Source: Raphanus sativus
Taxonomy: Eukaryota; Streptophyta; Magnoliopsida; Brassicales; Brassicaceae
Assembly: GCF_000801105.2 (NCBI RefSeq)
Contig: NC_079518.1
Location: 11,540,106 to 11,604,105, forward strand
Direction: 5' to 3'
DNA length: 64,000 bases
The notes beneath the pieces are model-generated. The model was not told the origin of the DNA. It was given only the letters and a program-made list of their open reading frames with translations, and did not search any database. Positions 51,329 to 63,606 of the stretch are shown here, in pieces. The translations under genes and the position numbers were made by a program. Each line of letters begins with the position of its first letter. The stretch's first letter is position 1.

Positions 51329-52903
51329 TTAAGCTGTGTAGAGTTTAGGATCAGACAACCTCGGAACAGGAATAGCCACAAGTGGACTCTTCAACTTAAG
51401 AACAAGCCCAAACTTCTCCTCAACTTCAAACTTTTGTCCTTTAGGAGCCACCCAATCAAAAGAGTGAAGCAACGACGCAATGTTGAACTGAACAAGCCTC
51501 TCAGCCATGTTAATCGCCGCGCATATCCTCCTCCCTGATCCAAATGGCAAGTACTTGAAGTCACCACCATTGAAGTCAAGAGAGTTCTCCAAGAACCTCT
51601 CTGGTTTAAACTCATTTGGCTCATCCCAATGCTTAGGGTCTCTATGAATGGCCCACACATTGATGAAGATCTTCGAGTCTTTAGGGACAGTGTAACCCGC
51701 AACCACCGAGGTTTCGCTGTTGCGATGAGGGACAAGAAGAGGAAGCGTTGGATGTAGCCTGAGAGTCTCTTTCATAACAGCTTGTAAGTAAGGGAGTTTA
51801 GGCAAGTGTGACTCTTCAACTATACTGTCCGTGCCGACAACTTGATCAAGTTCTTGTCGGATCTTCTTGAAAACTTCTGGTCTGCTCACGATCTCAGCCA
51901 TAGCGAACTCAGATGCGTTGACCGACGTGTCTACACCGCCAAGAACCATGTCCATAAGCAGAGACTTGACGTGAGTCAACGAGAGAGGAGCTTTCTCGTC
52001 CTCGTCTTTAACCCTAATCAAGTATTGCAAGAAATCTTCTTCTTCTTCCGTTTTCTTTCCGACCATCTTGACGTGACTCTCCATGACACGATCGAACAAA
52101 AGATCTAGCTTCTTGACGTGGACCTTCATCTGTTTAACGAGTCCTTGGAAATCGAATCTTGCGAACCAAGGAAAGAAGTCTGAGTAGTTTTGTATCCCTT
52201 CTATGTCGGAGATGTCAGAGATTAGGGTTTTGAGCTCGTTTCCTAAGCTCGTCCTCTCATCTCCTTCAACGGTTGCTCCCCACATCATTCTCGTCACCAC
52301 GTTGAAGATAGAAAGAAAGATTTGCTCTCCGAGGTTAACAGGAGATCCATCACGAGCCATCTCCGACATGTAGACGACGGTTTGTCGTGTTTCTTCCCTG
52401 CGAGTTGAGTAAGAAGCTTCGAGAGTCGGTGTAGTGAACATCTTCATGACGCAAAGCTTACGTAGTCTCCTCCAGTGAGTGCCGTAAGGAGACCAGAGGA
52501 TGTCTTCTCCACCGTACGTGTTGATTTTCCCCACTTCAGGGAGGTCGTGGTTGGCGAAAGTGATGTCGTGGGTTTTGAGAACCTCGCGAGCCATGTCCGG
52601 GGAAGAGATGACGATGGCTAGTTTGGATCCGAGGTGGATCTTCATGAGGGGGCCGTGTTTTAAAGTTAGGGCTTGGAACTGCGTGTGGAGGATGTCTGAG
52701 TTCAGGAACGGGAGGTTTCCTACTATGGGAAGCGGCCAAGGTCCAGGAGGCAACGGTGGACCGTTTCTTGATTTGGATTTTCCTTGAATCCAGAAGTAGC
52801 AGATGACGGCGAGGAGAGCAGCCGCGGCGAGCATGATGGTGCTGTATGGATCCTCTGTGTTGAGGATCTTAGAGAAAGTGAAGTTAGAAGTCATAGCATC
52901 CAT
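51329..52903 (-). CDS. CYP706A: Cytochrome P450, CYP706A subfamily
   Basis: ER-membrane monooxygenase of the plant A-type P450s; the substrate is unknown (some CYP706As act on terpenoids). A single 524-residue frame without an intron. N-terminal anchor at residues 22-42 (TIMLAAAALLAVICYFW), proline hinge PPLPPGPWPLP, I-helix GGVDTS near residue 325, K-helix ETLR, PERF (FKPERF) and the heme loop FGSGRRICAA with the axial Cys near residue 461. The heme loop ends in Ala where the general signature FxxGxRxCxG has Gly; this may be usual for the subfamily. The product is complete, ending DPKLYTA. Position agrees with the CYP706A1/A2 pair At4g22690/At4g22710, but only one copy is present here. A shared ATG context (AAAAATGGATGC) supports the start. 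Confidence 0.93.
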   Translation of the reverse strand: MDAMTSNFTFSKILNTEDPYSTIMLAAAALLAVICYFWIQGKSKSRNGPPLPPGPWPLPIVGNLPFLNSDILHTQFQALTLKHGPLMKIHLGSKLAIVISSPDMAREVLKTHDITFANHDLPEVGKINTYGGEDILWSPYGTHWRRLRKLCVMKMFTTPTLEASYSTRREETRQTVVYMSEMARDGSPVNLGEQIFLSIFNVVTRMMWGATVEGDERTSLGNELKTLISDISDIEGIQNYSDFFPWFARFDFQGLVKQMKVHVKKLDLLFDRVMESHVKMVGKKTEEEEDFLQYLIRVKDEDEKAPLSLTHVKSLLMDMVLGGVDTSVNASEFAMAEIVSRPEVFKKIRQELDQVVGTDSIVEESHLPKLPYLQAVMKETLRLHPTLPLLVPHRNSETSVVAGYTVPKDSKIFINVWAIHRDPKHWDEPNEFKPERFLENSLDFNGGDFKYLPFGSGRRICAAINMAERLVQFNIASLLHSFDWVAPKGQKFEVEEKFGLVLKLKSPLVAIPVPRLSDPKLYTA

Positions 52904-55480
52904 TTTTTGTGTTCGAGTTCTTTAAAGAAAGAGAAAGGTTTTGTGTTTTGTGGTGGTGGAGATAGAAGCAGGGAGTGTGGAGATTTATACTGTAGGCTTT
53001 AGGGAGAATGATTGTCTTATTTATTTTTATTAATATTATTATTAGAAAATCAACTTGTGTGAAATTTCTTAGGTTCCTTCATATTCAAAAACTCAGACGT
53101 GAAAGATTTGAGACGGCGTTGAAATTGGTTAGGTACAAAGTTTACATGTATATTTTCTTAGAATATGTAGAAGAGTAATACTAGACAACTCTATCTTATA
53201 ATATAACTAAATTCAAACATAGAAAAACAAATCTAAAAAGGAAGACAAAAACAAAAATATTACACTCTGAGAAGGGAGATTCTGAAAAAAAAATAATTGT
53301 GGAGCTAAAAATATGAATATATCTTATATTTAAGTTCTTATAATAATGCAATGATATTTTGTTATTAATATTATATAAAACAAATGAGAAAAAAAGGTAC
53401 AACGCCAATCTTGACTCAGTCGCCTCCAGTGTTGAAGTCCCACTCAATAATATTCAAAGAGATGAATGAGACAAATATAATTTAATGGTGTGTATCTATA
53501 CGCAGCCGCGAAAATAGTATACTAACACATCACTCCGCTTGTGAATATTCAAACCTTTTTATCAATTATCCATTAATCAATAGTAGTAATAGGTTGAATT
53601 TGACTCCTTGTGTTCGCGCTGATTTTATTATGTTTACCTTGGATATTTTGTAAAATGCGTTAAAAGGAAAAGACAAGACTTTTCAATACTTTTTAATCCT
53701 TTTGTCACAGTTTTTTTTTCTCACGACATTAGCCTCAGCTAATTGGTTGATGGGCTTTGAACTGATCTGAATGCAGAAATCCCCTGTTACAACAAAACAC
53801 CCTTCGACCGCCAAAACTATAAATGAATACATATCAAGAAACACACCGTTTGTACCACTGTGAAATGTCAAAACCATATTTTATCAAACAAAATATGTTG
53901 TCGGGACTACCACTGTCTCTAACTCAAACAGTGGTGTACAACAATGTCAATGCCTTATAGGCACAAGACTATCCAAACACACATAAGTCTTATCACTAAG
54001 ATCCATACATTAGGTAAGAAGGCTTCACAAGATCTTTTGCGATATAATTAGCAAGAGAAGATCCAAGGTGAAAAAAGTTCATAGGAGACATTGCGATATC
54101 AATTCTGAATTATAGACAACCCCTTCACTGAGTTGCAATACAAATTCTCACATTATGATCGCAATACAAATTCTCACATTATGATCACGTTAGAGAATGT
54201 TCCTTAAAACTTATTGATGATTCCAAGATATAATATTTTGGAAATTATGGGGAAATTCATGCTAGTGAAGAGTCACACTGCACCTTTTATTACGCGAGGA
54301 AGATCAAGAAGAAAAAGTGAACGTCTATCTTGTCCGACAACGAATGAAACTATGCTGGGCTAAATATGATTTCTTAAAACATTTGGGCCTTAAATATATT
54401 TTGATTGTCACGGTGCAAGACCCAACAAGAAGGTTCAACCCATTGGGAAACCATTATCCTTTGTAGGTCAGATCAAAATACTTCGATTCAATTTGTTAAA
54501 CTATACTGTAATGTATATTACATGGAAATGGAAGCGGGTACGTGGAAGCGGAAAGCATATGAAAACGCAGAAATGAGATTTAGAAAAAAACTAAGAAGTG
54601 GATGAATACATTTTGAAAGCGTATATCCATATATAAATATATATATTAAAATATAAGATAATTTTATAAAACTTTGATCTAAAAATTATATGATTTAAAT
54701 TTAAAATAAAATATTTATTAATCTATAATAATTTTGAAATGATTTTGTGTCAAAATTGTGAAAACACACATAAATTAAGTTTTTTAAAAATTATTATATT
54801 AATTAATTTTTATACTTCATAAATAAATTACACAATATATTTGAATATATGATATATATTTTAATAAAAATATCAATCCACAAAGATATTTTATAATATT
54901 AGTTTTAATATTTGTGTTTTTTATTCTCTCTATTTCATTAGTATTAAAATTCGGATTTTATATAAATTAAAATTATGATTTTATATTTTTATTGATTTAT
55001 GACATTGTGTTTTTTTTTAAGAAACAGAAGCGTAATTTTAAAATGGAATCGTAAATTTCTAACAAGTTTTTAAAAAATATTTTAGAGACGTTTTGAAAAC
55101 AAGATTCCTTAATCTTTCACGAGGTTCCAATTCTGATTCTAATTTTAAAGCGAAAAGGGGACATTTGATGAAACTTCCATGCAACTAGACTGTAATACAA
55201 AAAAAAACATCCTCTTATTCTTTTTCTAATAGGGGATCTTTTACTAAAAGGACGAGAAACAGAAAATTAATCACAGACCCCAAAGGTCCAAATGTCGCAT
55301 AACTGAAATATCAAAAAGTTGAACCAACATTTATAAAATTAACTAACAATTTTGGTAAAATTTACATCTATGATAATATTATTAGATAGGATTGTGACTT
55401 TAAAATGTAAGAAATCTATAAAGTAATAGTCATATATTGTTATCATTTTCATACACTTTTTTCAAGGGTTTTTCATACAC
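52904..55480. other. P450 promoter and gene-free interval
   Basis: 52904-53000 is the 5' leader of the P450, with a TATA-like TTTATACTG near 52984. The remainder has no recognised gene. An exact 26-base tandem duplication (GCAATACAAATTCTCACATT plus ATGATC) lies at 54135-54186. The DNA becomes very AT-rich after 54600. Confidence 0.5.
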
Positions 55481-57248
55481 TAATTTTTTGTCAATTTCTT
55501 TGTATTTTGTTTTCATTTTGTATTTTTATTATTATATATATATATATATATTAATATGTAAGCCCCATAAGTGGGGTCCATTCGAATGCCCATGAGTCAT
55601 GCCCAGCCCTGAGTAGGGGGAAAGCCAGGTAAGGCACTATAGGGACATGTGCACCCGTAATTATTTATGTAATTTTTATGTTAGAAACATAAAATTCTGC
55701 AGAACAGGTGGAAAACTTGTGTTGTGCATCCCTAACAAGTACAACCCAAACTGAACTAAATTAGAAGGTATGGTTATGAGCTGCAAGACATATTGGAAAA
55801 AAAAAAATTATACACTTTTTCTTGAATAAACAGGAGCCTAGAAGGTTCTGCGCCGGTAAACCAATACAACTTTTTAAGGCAAGAACCAGACCATTTTACA
55901 CTTATTCTCTTTTGTAGAGAAGATTCATTCCGATGGATTTGATTTTGAAGTAATCATTCAAAACAGGCTGGGCCTGGTTCTTTCTTCTCCAATTATTCCT
56001 GGGCTTACTATATTTTGGGTTTCTAATTCTAGATTGGGTTGGTTCACATGTAAGGACTCTTAGCCCACTAAGCTAGGCTTTGTATCATTTGCACTCTTAT
56101 GCAATTTAAATAGAAAATCTTTTATTAAAAAAAAAAAAGATTATGTAGAACATTTGGATACCTACCCTATTAGGTCCGCCACTGAGTAACCCGTGAAAGT
56201 TCAGCCAGAACTTGCCAAATTTTTCTCTGATTCCAAACAGCGTCAGTCTTATAGAGAAGGTATAAGTGGGGAAGTCCTCTATCTGTGGGGGAAGAGGCAG
56301 ATCTTGGAGCGACTGAGCATGGGATTGGACTAATAGACCAACTCTTCATTGGTAGCAAGTTATACTAATTTTTTGTCAATTTCTTTGTATTTTGTTTTCA
56401 TTTTGTATTTTTATTATTATATATATATATATATTAATATGTAAGCCCCATAAGTGGGGTCCATTCGAATGCCCATGAGTCATGCCCAGCCCTGAGTAGG
56501 GGGAAAGCCAGGTAAGGCACTATAGGGACATGTGCACCCGTAATTATTTATGTAATTTTTATGTTAGAAACATAAAATTCTGCAGAACAGGTGGAAAACT
56601 TGTGTTGTGCATCCCTAACAAGTACAACCCAAACTGAACTAAATTAGAAGGTATGGTTATGAGCTGCAAGACATATTGGAAAAAAAAAAATTATACACTT
56701 TTTCTTGAATAAACAGGAGCCTAGAAGGTTCTGCGCCGGTAAACCAATACAACTTTTTAAGGCAAGAACCAGACCATTTTACACTTATTCTCTTTTGTAG
56801 AGAAGATTCATTCCGATGGATTTGATTTTGAAGTAATCATTCAAAACAGGCTGGGCCTGGTTCTTTCTTCTCCAATTATTCCTGGGCTTACTATATTTTG
56901 GGTTTCTAATTCTAGATTGGGTTGGTTCACATGTAAGGACTCTTAGCCCACTAAGCTAGGCTTTGTATCATTTGCACTCTTATGCAATTTAAATAGAAAA
57001 TCTTTTATTAAAAAAAAAAAGATTATGTAGAACATTTGGATACCTACCCCTATTAGGTCCGCCACTGAGTAACCCGTGAAAGTTCAGCCAGAACTTGCCA
57101 AATTTTTCTCTGATTCCAAACAGCGTCAGTCTTATAGAGAAGGTATAAGTGGGGAAGTCCTCTATCTGTGGGGGAAGAGGCAGATCTTGGAGCGACTGAG
57201 CATGGGATTGGACTAATAGACCAACTCTTCATTGGTAGCAAGTTATAC
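55481..57248. repeat. Near-identical 883-bp tandem duplication
   Basis: Units about 55481-56365 and 56366-57248 agree over nearly their whole length. Differences are mainly in the AT-dinucleotide run, an A run and one extra C (CTACCCTATT versus CTACCCCTATT). Each unit holds a 62-codon minus-strand ORF (starting MLPMKSWSISP) and, near its right part, ATTAGGTCCGCCACTG, which resembles a hAT terminal repeat. I do not recognise a gene. The duplication is very young or an assembly artefact. Confidence 0.93.
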
Positions 57249-57343
57249 TCTTAGTTAATCAGTTTTTAGTTTTACATATGCACACATAAAGATATAGTAA
57301 TGAAGACAATAGTGACTTCTGTTAACTTTGATGCCGCCTCTTC

Positions 57344-57572
57344 CAGAGGCGGACCTACGTTCATTAATAGGGTTGCAAATGACACAGGTTAAAATTATAA
57401 AACACCAATTTTACATTGAACAATTGTAGATTCGGTAGATCATATGGTCACTAACCTTCTCTATTGATCCCCCTTAACTCCAGTTCGAACCCCATCAAAT
57501 GCATTTGTACCTTTATTTTTCATATCTATTAATTTTTGACCCCCCTAAAATTACATCCTAGGTCCGCCACTG
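57344..57572. mobile_element. hAT-type MITE, 229 bp, with perfect 8-bp target duplication
   Basis: The left end CAGAGGCGGACCTA and right end TAGGTCCGCCACTG are inverted repeats. GCCTCTTC flanks the element exactly on both sides (57336-57343 and 57573-57580). An 8-base duplication with CAG...CTG ends is the hAT signature. No transposase. Recent, because the flanks are identical. Confidence 0.95.
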
Positions 57573-57772
57573 GCCTCTTCAGATTTACAGTTCCATACAT
57601 ACACATACACTATATATGCATGCATAATATAATGACGATGGCATTACTCATAAGTTACGTAAGTTGTGGCTTGAAAATGAGATTAAAGCAATCAAGAATG
57701 TGATTCTAAAGTTTTTATTACGTACGGAAACAAACGATGATTAAGTGTCTTTGTATCTTGATTAATTCATAA

Positions 57773-58418
57773 CTAGATCTTGACCCGCGCTTTGGAAGCG
57801 CGGAATATTTTACGATGAAAAATTTCACTAATAACTTAACAAATATTTTGGTAATTTTTAAAAATGTGTATTGAAAATATTTTTGCATTTAAATCAGTGT
57901 TTTTAAATTCAACCTGATTGTGATTATACCGGTTAACTCGGAGATCTGACAATTCAGTTTAGGTTTTTAAAATATTCATATTAAAAAAATTACTAAAACC
58001 CGAGACTAACCGATTGAACTGTTGGGGACCGATATGTAATCTAATTTGATTTAAATTGTAATAATTTCATAATTTGTAATCTTATACTCCAAATTTTAAA
58101 GTTCATTAGTTTACAATTTATGAAATTATGACGTTTCTACAAAATTTTAAAAAGAAAATAATAGATATAACATAACTAAGATTAATTATTGTATTGTTTG
58201 GAAACATTGATAGTAATATAAAAATATATTGTTTGGAAACATTGATAGTAGTATAAAGAAATAAATATATTGTTTGGAAACATAGATAGTGGTATAAAGA
58301 AAGAAACATTAATAATTTAATGTAAGTTTAACTATAAAGTATAAAAGTGTATTTAATTTAAAAAACTTACAAAATAAATGTTAAGTCCAATAGAATGTTT
58401 CTGTTTTAATAAGATAGA
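57773..58418 (-). mobile_element. Non-autonomous Helitron (646 bp), sister of the element at 11360-12007
   Basis: On the minus strand it starts TCTATCTTATTAAAACAG at 58418 and ends with the GC-rich hairpin (CCGCGCTTCCAAAGCGCGG) and GTCAAGATCTAG at 57773. It aligns along its whole length with the element upstream of SGR copy 1, including the three internal repeats of about 40 bases (58190-58300). Confidence 0.88.
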
Positions 58419-59015
58419 TTAGTACGTGAGAGTTGTTGAGGAAGTAAGAGAACGTGGTGGGGTTTACAACATCTACAGTATCAGCTTCATAACTTTAAAT
58501 AAATATGAAGTTTCAATACTCCAAGAACAACTTTAAAATCAAATTCATATTTGAAATTCATATTTTTAGGTATTTCTGATTACCTATCTTTTAAATAATT
58601 TTATTAACTTTTATAGTTATCATTTTAGTCTTTGTAACTTTTTAACTTATGCAAAATAAAAATATATCAATAACAATAAAACAAAATATTATACAAAACA
58701 ATATTACCATAAATATTTAATGCAAAATATATAAAAATAGTTTATATGAAACAAAATAAACATCAATTACAGAAAATACAGGATTTCAACATTTTTAACT
58801 AGTAATCTACAAATACAAAATAAAAAGACTGATTTATGATTTCAAATATTCTATTGGACTGTAATATTTGGATGTTAATTTGTGTGTGTGAAATTTTATT
58901 GAATGTTCTATCATTATATAAAAGTTCAGTGATTTTATTAATTTTTGTCAATAAGATTGGCTATAGTATAAAATATCAAAATTTTAAAGTAAATTTAACT
59001 TTGTTTTTTTTTGAG
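58419..59015. other. AT-rich interval
   Basis: No gene or element recognised. Confidence 0.5.
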
Positions 59016-59032
59016 AAAAACACATCTATATT

Positions 59033-59220
59033 ATAACCAAGTTGTCTTGGCCTAGTGGTAAAGGGACTCTGGCTGGAGCTTCCGCCCTGGGTTCGATTCC
59101 ACTTGGCCACCGGGACTAGCGTTAAATCGCAAGAATATGTGGGTTGCCGTCGGCCTCAGAGGGATTAGTTTTGGGCCTAAAAAGCCTTTGGATCACCCTC
59201 TGGTTAATCAAAAAAAAAAC
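59033..59220 (+). mobile_element. tRNA-derived SINE
   Basis: A tRNA-like head carries box A (TGGCCTAGTGG, 59048-59058) and box B (GGTTCGATTCC, 59090-59100) at the spacing of a polymerase III promoter. The body that follows ends in an A run at 59210-59219. An imperfect target duplication ACAC(A/C)TCTATATT flanks it (about 59019-59032 and 59219-59232). The head does not fold into a functional tRNA: no acceptor stem pairs across it. Confidence 0.85.
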
Positions 59221-59232
59221 ACCTCTATATTT

Positions 59233-62200
59233 CAAATTTAAAGTTTTGCCAACTAAAAAATTAAATTGCTTTTGGGGGTTTTTTTTTTGAAACTTGCTTT
59301 GGATGTATTTTGAGAACGGTATTATCAAAAAAAAAATATATATATATATATTTTGAGAACGGAAGTCTTGATATCTAAGGTGTTGAAATGTCACTCTCTG
59401 TTTTGTGTTGATGTATTGAGTTTATAACTTAATCATATACATCTTCTTTTCGAAATCTATCATGTAAACGAGGAGGACCCCAATTCTCACAGTCCATTAA
59501 TTTATTATTTTTAGAAATAACAATTTATTCTTAAGAAAAGTAAACAAAACAAGTTTTTTCGATATGTATTTCTTTTTTGTTAACAGTTTGATTATCATGT
59601 ACTATCCTTTTTTATTTAGTGACGTTTAAAATTGTACAGCTATATATTAAAACACTTAAATTTTTATTTTTCTAAACCAAAACATCATTAGTTATCCCTC
59701 TATTTAATCCTAATTCAACCAATATAAATAAACTACAAAATACAAAATATCATATAAAACAAAAATAATAAATTTGATATCAAATTTTTAAATGTTATAC
59801 AACGTTGAACCAAAAATTCGTCTAAATTGCCTGAAGTATTAAATACCGAGGAATTATACCTTTTTATTTGTTGTTACATTAATGCATATGTAAAGATTTC
59901 ACGCAAGCAAGCACCTGTGACTAACCCTAATGCATACAATTAATGCTATGTATGGCTAATACATCTTGAATGAGGAAACTACATCCTGAAGTAAATATAC
60001 CATGGAGTTTGATCCAATTGAATCAAAAAATTTGGTTTGTTTCTTCTCCTAAGATGGCAGTCGTTCTGTTACTATTTGAGCATTCTTACATCACCTACTG
60101 GTGAGTACAAAGATCTAATAATCGTTTTTCTTCCCATGAGAGTGTTCTTTTTTTTTTACATGTTAGGTTTTGGTCTATACTTTCAGTTCTGGTTCATCGT
60201 TTTTGTTTTCTTTTTAGTCAGTTGTGATATCCAGACCATTGTATTAGTAACTTTGATGTTAAATGAGATTGTTCAAAGTGTTAAAAATGTCTACATACTC
60301 CTTTAAGTAATTTTATATTTCTAGTAGAAACTCTATAAATTAATATTATAAACATAATAAATTAATAAATTCTTTCAGAAAGTAGAAGAATAATACGATA
60401 ATAATTCTTTTGAAGAAAATTTTATGCAAATATATGCCTCCATTAAAATCATGAATTAATAACTTATATATATATATATATATATATATGTACAAAACAA
60501 ACATTATATTATTTTTATATTCATAATGGCATTATCTCTATTTGTTCTTAGCAATTTCAATATAGTTTGATAATATTTAATAAAAATTTATATAAAACCA
60601 CATTTAAATTCTAAAAAACATATTTCATATACACCAAAAATATCAAAAATAATATGAAAATCGAATTAAAATTATTAATCTTACATAATTAACCAATTAA
60701 AAGTTCTCTATCAACTTTATTGTAAACACAAATTATTAATTTTTAAATATAAACAAAACTTAGTTACCACAAATAAAATTTAAAAATAATATTATCCCAC
60801 AATATCGTAAAAATTCATCTAGTTTATATATATGTAAATAAAATGTAGTTAATTGCCGTTGCTACCCAAAAAAATGAGAAGAAGAAGGGTTATTGCAATG
60901 GAATAAATTAATATCTTCCAACATGTCCCATGTTACCATATTATAATGATTATTGAGATTATGTAGAAAATATATGGACCGATTCTTATATGATATTGAT
61001 ATTTCAAATGAGACCATACAATAGCTAAATAGTTAAATGATGAAATAGTAAATTATATTAAATTAATGAGTTATAAAATGTGAAAAAATTAGTCTTAGTA
61101 TATATTGATATTTTGGGGGTAGTTTTGAAAAATGCAGCTTTTCTAAATTACACTAATTTTATTTATTAAAATCTATTAGTTGATACTGGAATTAATTACC
61201 ACATATTGATATGATTCTGTAGCGGAAATGTCGTTCAACTTTCTTTTTCTGTAACTATATTCTCACTATATAAAATATGAAGGTGAAGGAATACTTTTTA
61301 AGCTTATAGCTTTCATAGTAAAATACAAAATTATAAACTATATATATTTTATTTTATACTATTGAAGAAGTATTTGGGTCTTAATGTCCCACGTGTGATT
61401 GCGTACATTGGCACACACACCATATCGGCATATCCTTTCGTATTAGTTCCGAGGTCATTTTCACCAACCAAATGCAAAATCCCCAAAACTCTTTTCTTTG
61501 AGCCTGTTTGCGACATATTTGACAAAGTAAGACATAATATATTTCTTAACCTTAGTCACTATTTACTAGATTATCATTTATACAATACATTTTTATTATT
61601 TAGCTAATTAACTCCAAACTGATATTTTAATGTATTAAAATGATTAAATGAACTATCCAGGATAAAATTTAAACTAAATGTATATATGATATATCATTGA
61701 TTCTTAAAAAAATAGTGAGGATGATTGGTTGAGATGTTACCTGTAAAAAAATTACTTTAGATATTAGTCTGTATAATATTTTGATTTAGTTTTAAAGGAT
61801 GAACTTTTAAAATTTGCTAAGTTAATAAGATGAAGTTTTAGAAAACAAGGTTTTTAAAACCTTTTTTTTATTTTTTTGGCTGTAACTTTACTTTTTTGAT
61901 TGTAGCTTAAAAGATCAATATAAATCATGATTGGTGATATTTAGAGTTCTATATAAAAATTAAAACTAAAGTCATTTCCTACAACCCAACTAATCACCTC
62001 CACTGCTATAGATATATATAAGTAAGATACAAAGATCCTCTTTCAAACAGTTGTGATTTCCCCATCATGACATCTGTATTTACATATGTTATGCACACCT
62101 TAAGAAAAATACTATCTAATATACTTTCATATGAACGAGCATTGCACAGTTTCCTTTTACACCATATATATTTTCTCGTTTGTATTTAATTAATGCTATT

Positions 62201-62476
62201 GAAGAATGGTATGTATACTAGGAGTACTATAAGTTACATCATGAATTTCTGTAGATTTCCAACAAACAGTTAAAATATTTATTAATTGTATTCTCAATGT
62301 GAACTAAACAGTTTTTTTTAATAAAGAATCAACCGACACAGCAAGACAAGATGTATAAACTTTCAAGTGGCGAAATATACATGCTACATAAAGAAAGAGC
62401 AGGAAAATAAATTAACACTGTAAGTAAATACTTTTTGTGATTCTTAACCACGTGAAATACTAAGACAGTGTACTTA
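59233..62476. other. AT-rich gene-poor interval
   Basis: No supported gene. Contains a (TA)n run at 60465-60489. A short patch of more balanced composition at about 61365-61530 reads as an open frame (LNVPRVIAYIGTHTISAYPF) ending at a possible GTAAG donor, perhaps an exon remnant of unknown origin. Confidence 0.45.
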
Positions 62477-63606
62477 TCTATCTTATTAAAACAGAAATAT
62501 TGTATTGGACATAACTTTTATTTTGTAAGTTTTTAAATTAAATACACATTTCTACTATATAGTTAAACCTACATTCAATCATTAATATTCATTTCTTTAT
62601 ATTACTATCTATATTTCCAAACAATATATTCCTTTCTTTATACTATAATTCATGTTTCCTAACAATACTATAATTAATCTTGTGTCCAAACAATACAAAA
62701 TACTAGATCTTATCTTTTTTAATAATTTCTTAACAATTTTCTTTCAAATTATTTAGATAAATTATATCATTTTAAAAAATTCAAATAATTTATAAACAAC
62801 GGAAAAATAAATATAACTTATTTTTACAGATTTAAATAGTACAAAATATTTCAATCAATTATATCAATAATAATCAATTAAATTTACAGAATATTTTATT
62901 TCTTTCCTAAATAATGGTTATATAGTTTATTTAAATAACATAATAATTTAATAATAGCCATTACATAATATATATAAAATATTATACATTGTACAATAAA
63001 TATAATAACAAAATAATTATGAATTTTTTAAATGTCTACAGAAAAATATTCAACAATAATTGTTAACAACAAATTTAAACTGATTATAATATAAACCAAA
63101 TTATTAACAAGATATATTACAAAAATATAAAAAAATTTAATTAAGCTATCTAAAAAGAATTATTATGATTAAGACATATTTATAGTTTTTAATTATTTTA
63201 TATCTCTCATCTTGTCTATCAAAATTTTGTAAAAACTTCATAATTTCATTAAAAATTGCAAAACAACGAAACTTTAAAATTTGGATTAAAAGGTGATAAG
63301 TTATGAAACTATAAAAATTTAAATCAAATTAGATTACATATCAGTCATTCGTCGGTTCAATAGGTTGGTCTCGAGTTTTAGTGATTTTTAAAAGATGGAT
63401 ATTTTAAAAAATCCAAATCAAATTATCGGATCACTATCAGATTAACTGTTTAATGCAGGTTCGGCTCAAATTTAAAAGCACTGATTTAATTGGAAAAATA
63501 TTTTAAATACACAAATTCTTTCAAATTAACAAAATATTTATCACATTATTATTGAAATTTTTTATCAAAAAATATTCTGCATTTGCAAAGCGCGGGTTAA
63601 AATAGA
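62477..63606 (+). mobile_element. Old Helitron with decayed 3' end (about 1.13 kb)
   Basis: It starts TCTATCTTATTAAAACAGAA after an A, the same head as the elements at 11360-12007 and 57773-58418 but in the plus orientation. The tail has the shared CAAAGCGCGGGTTAAAAT stretch, but the hairpin and CTAG end are mutated (AATAGAG). It contains the same internal TTCCAAACAATA repeats and is longer than its relatives. Confidence 0.7.

Noticed and set aside
56170..57241. Duplicated 62-codon minus-strand ORFs as genes
   Set aside because: Both lie inside the 883-bp duplicated repeat; no similarity, and the frame ends in transposon-like sequence.
59041..59115. A second tRNA gene
   Set aside because: The boxes are present but acceptor and anticodon stems do not pair, and the piece continues into a SINE body with an A tail.
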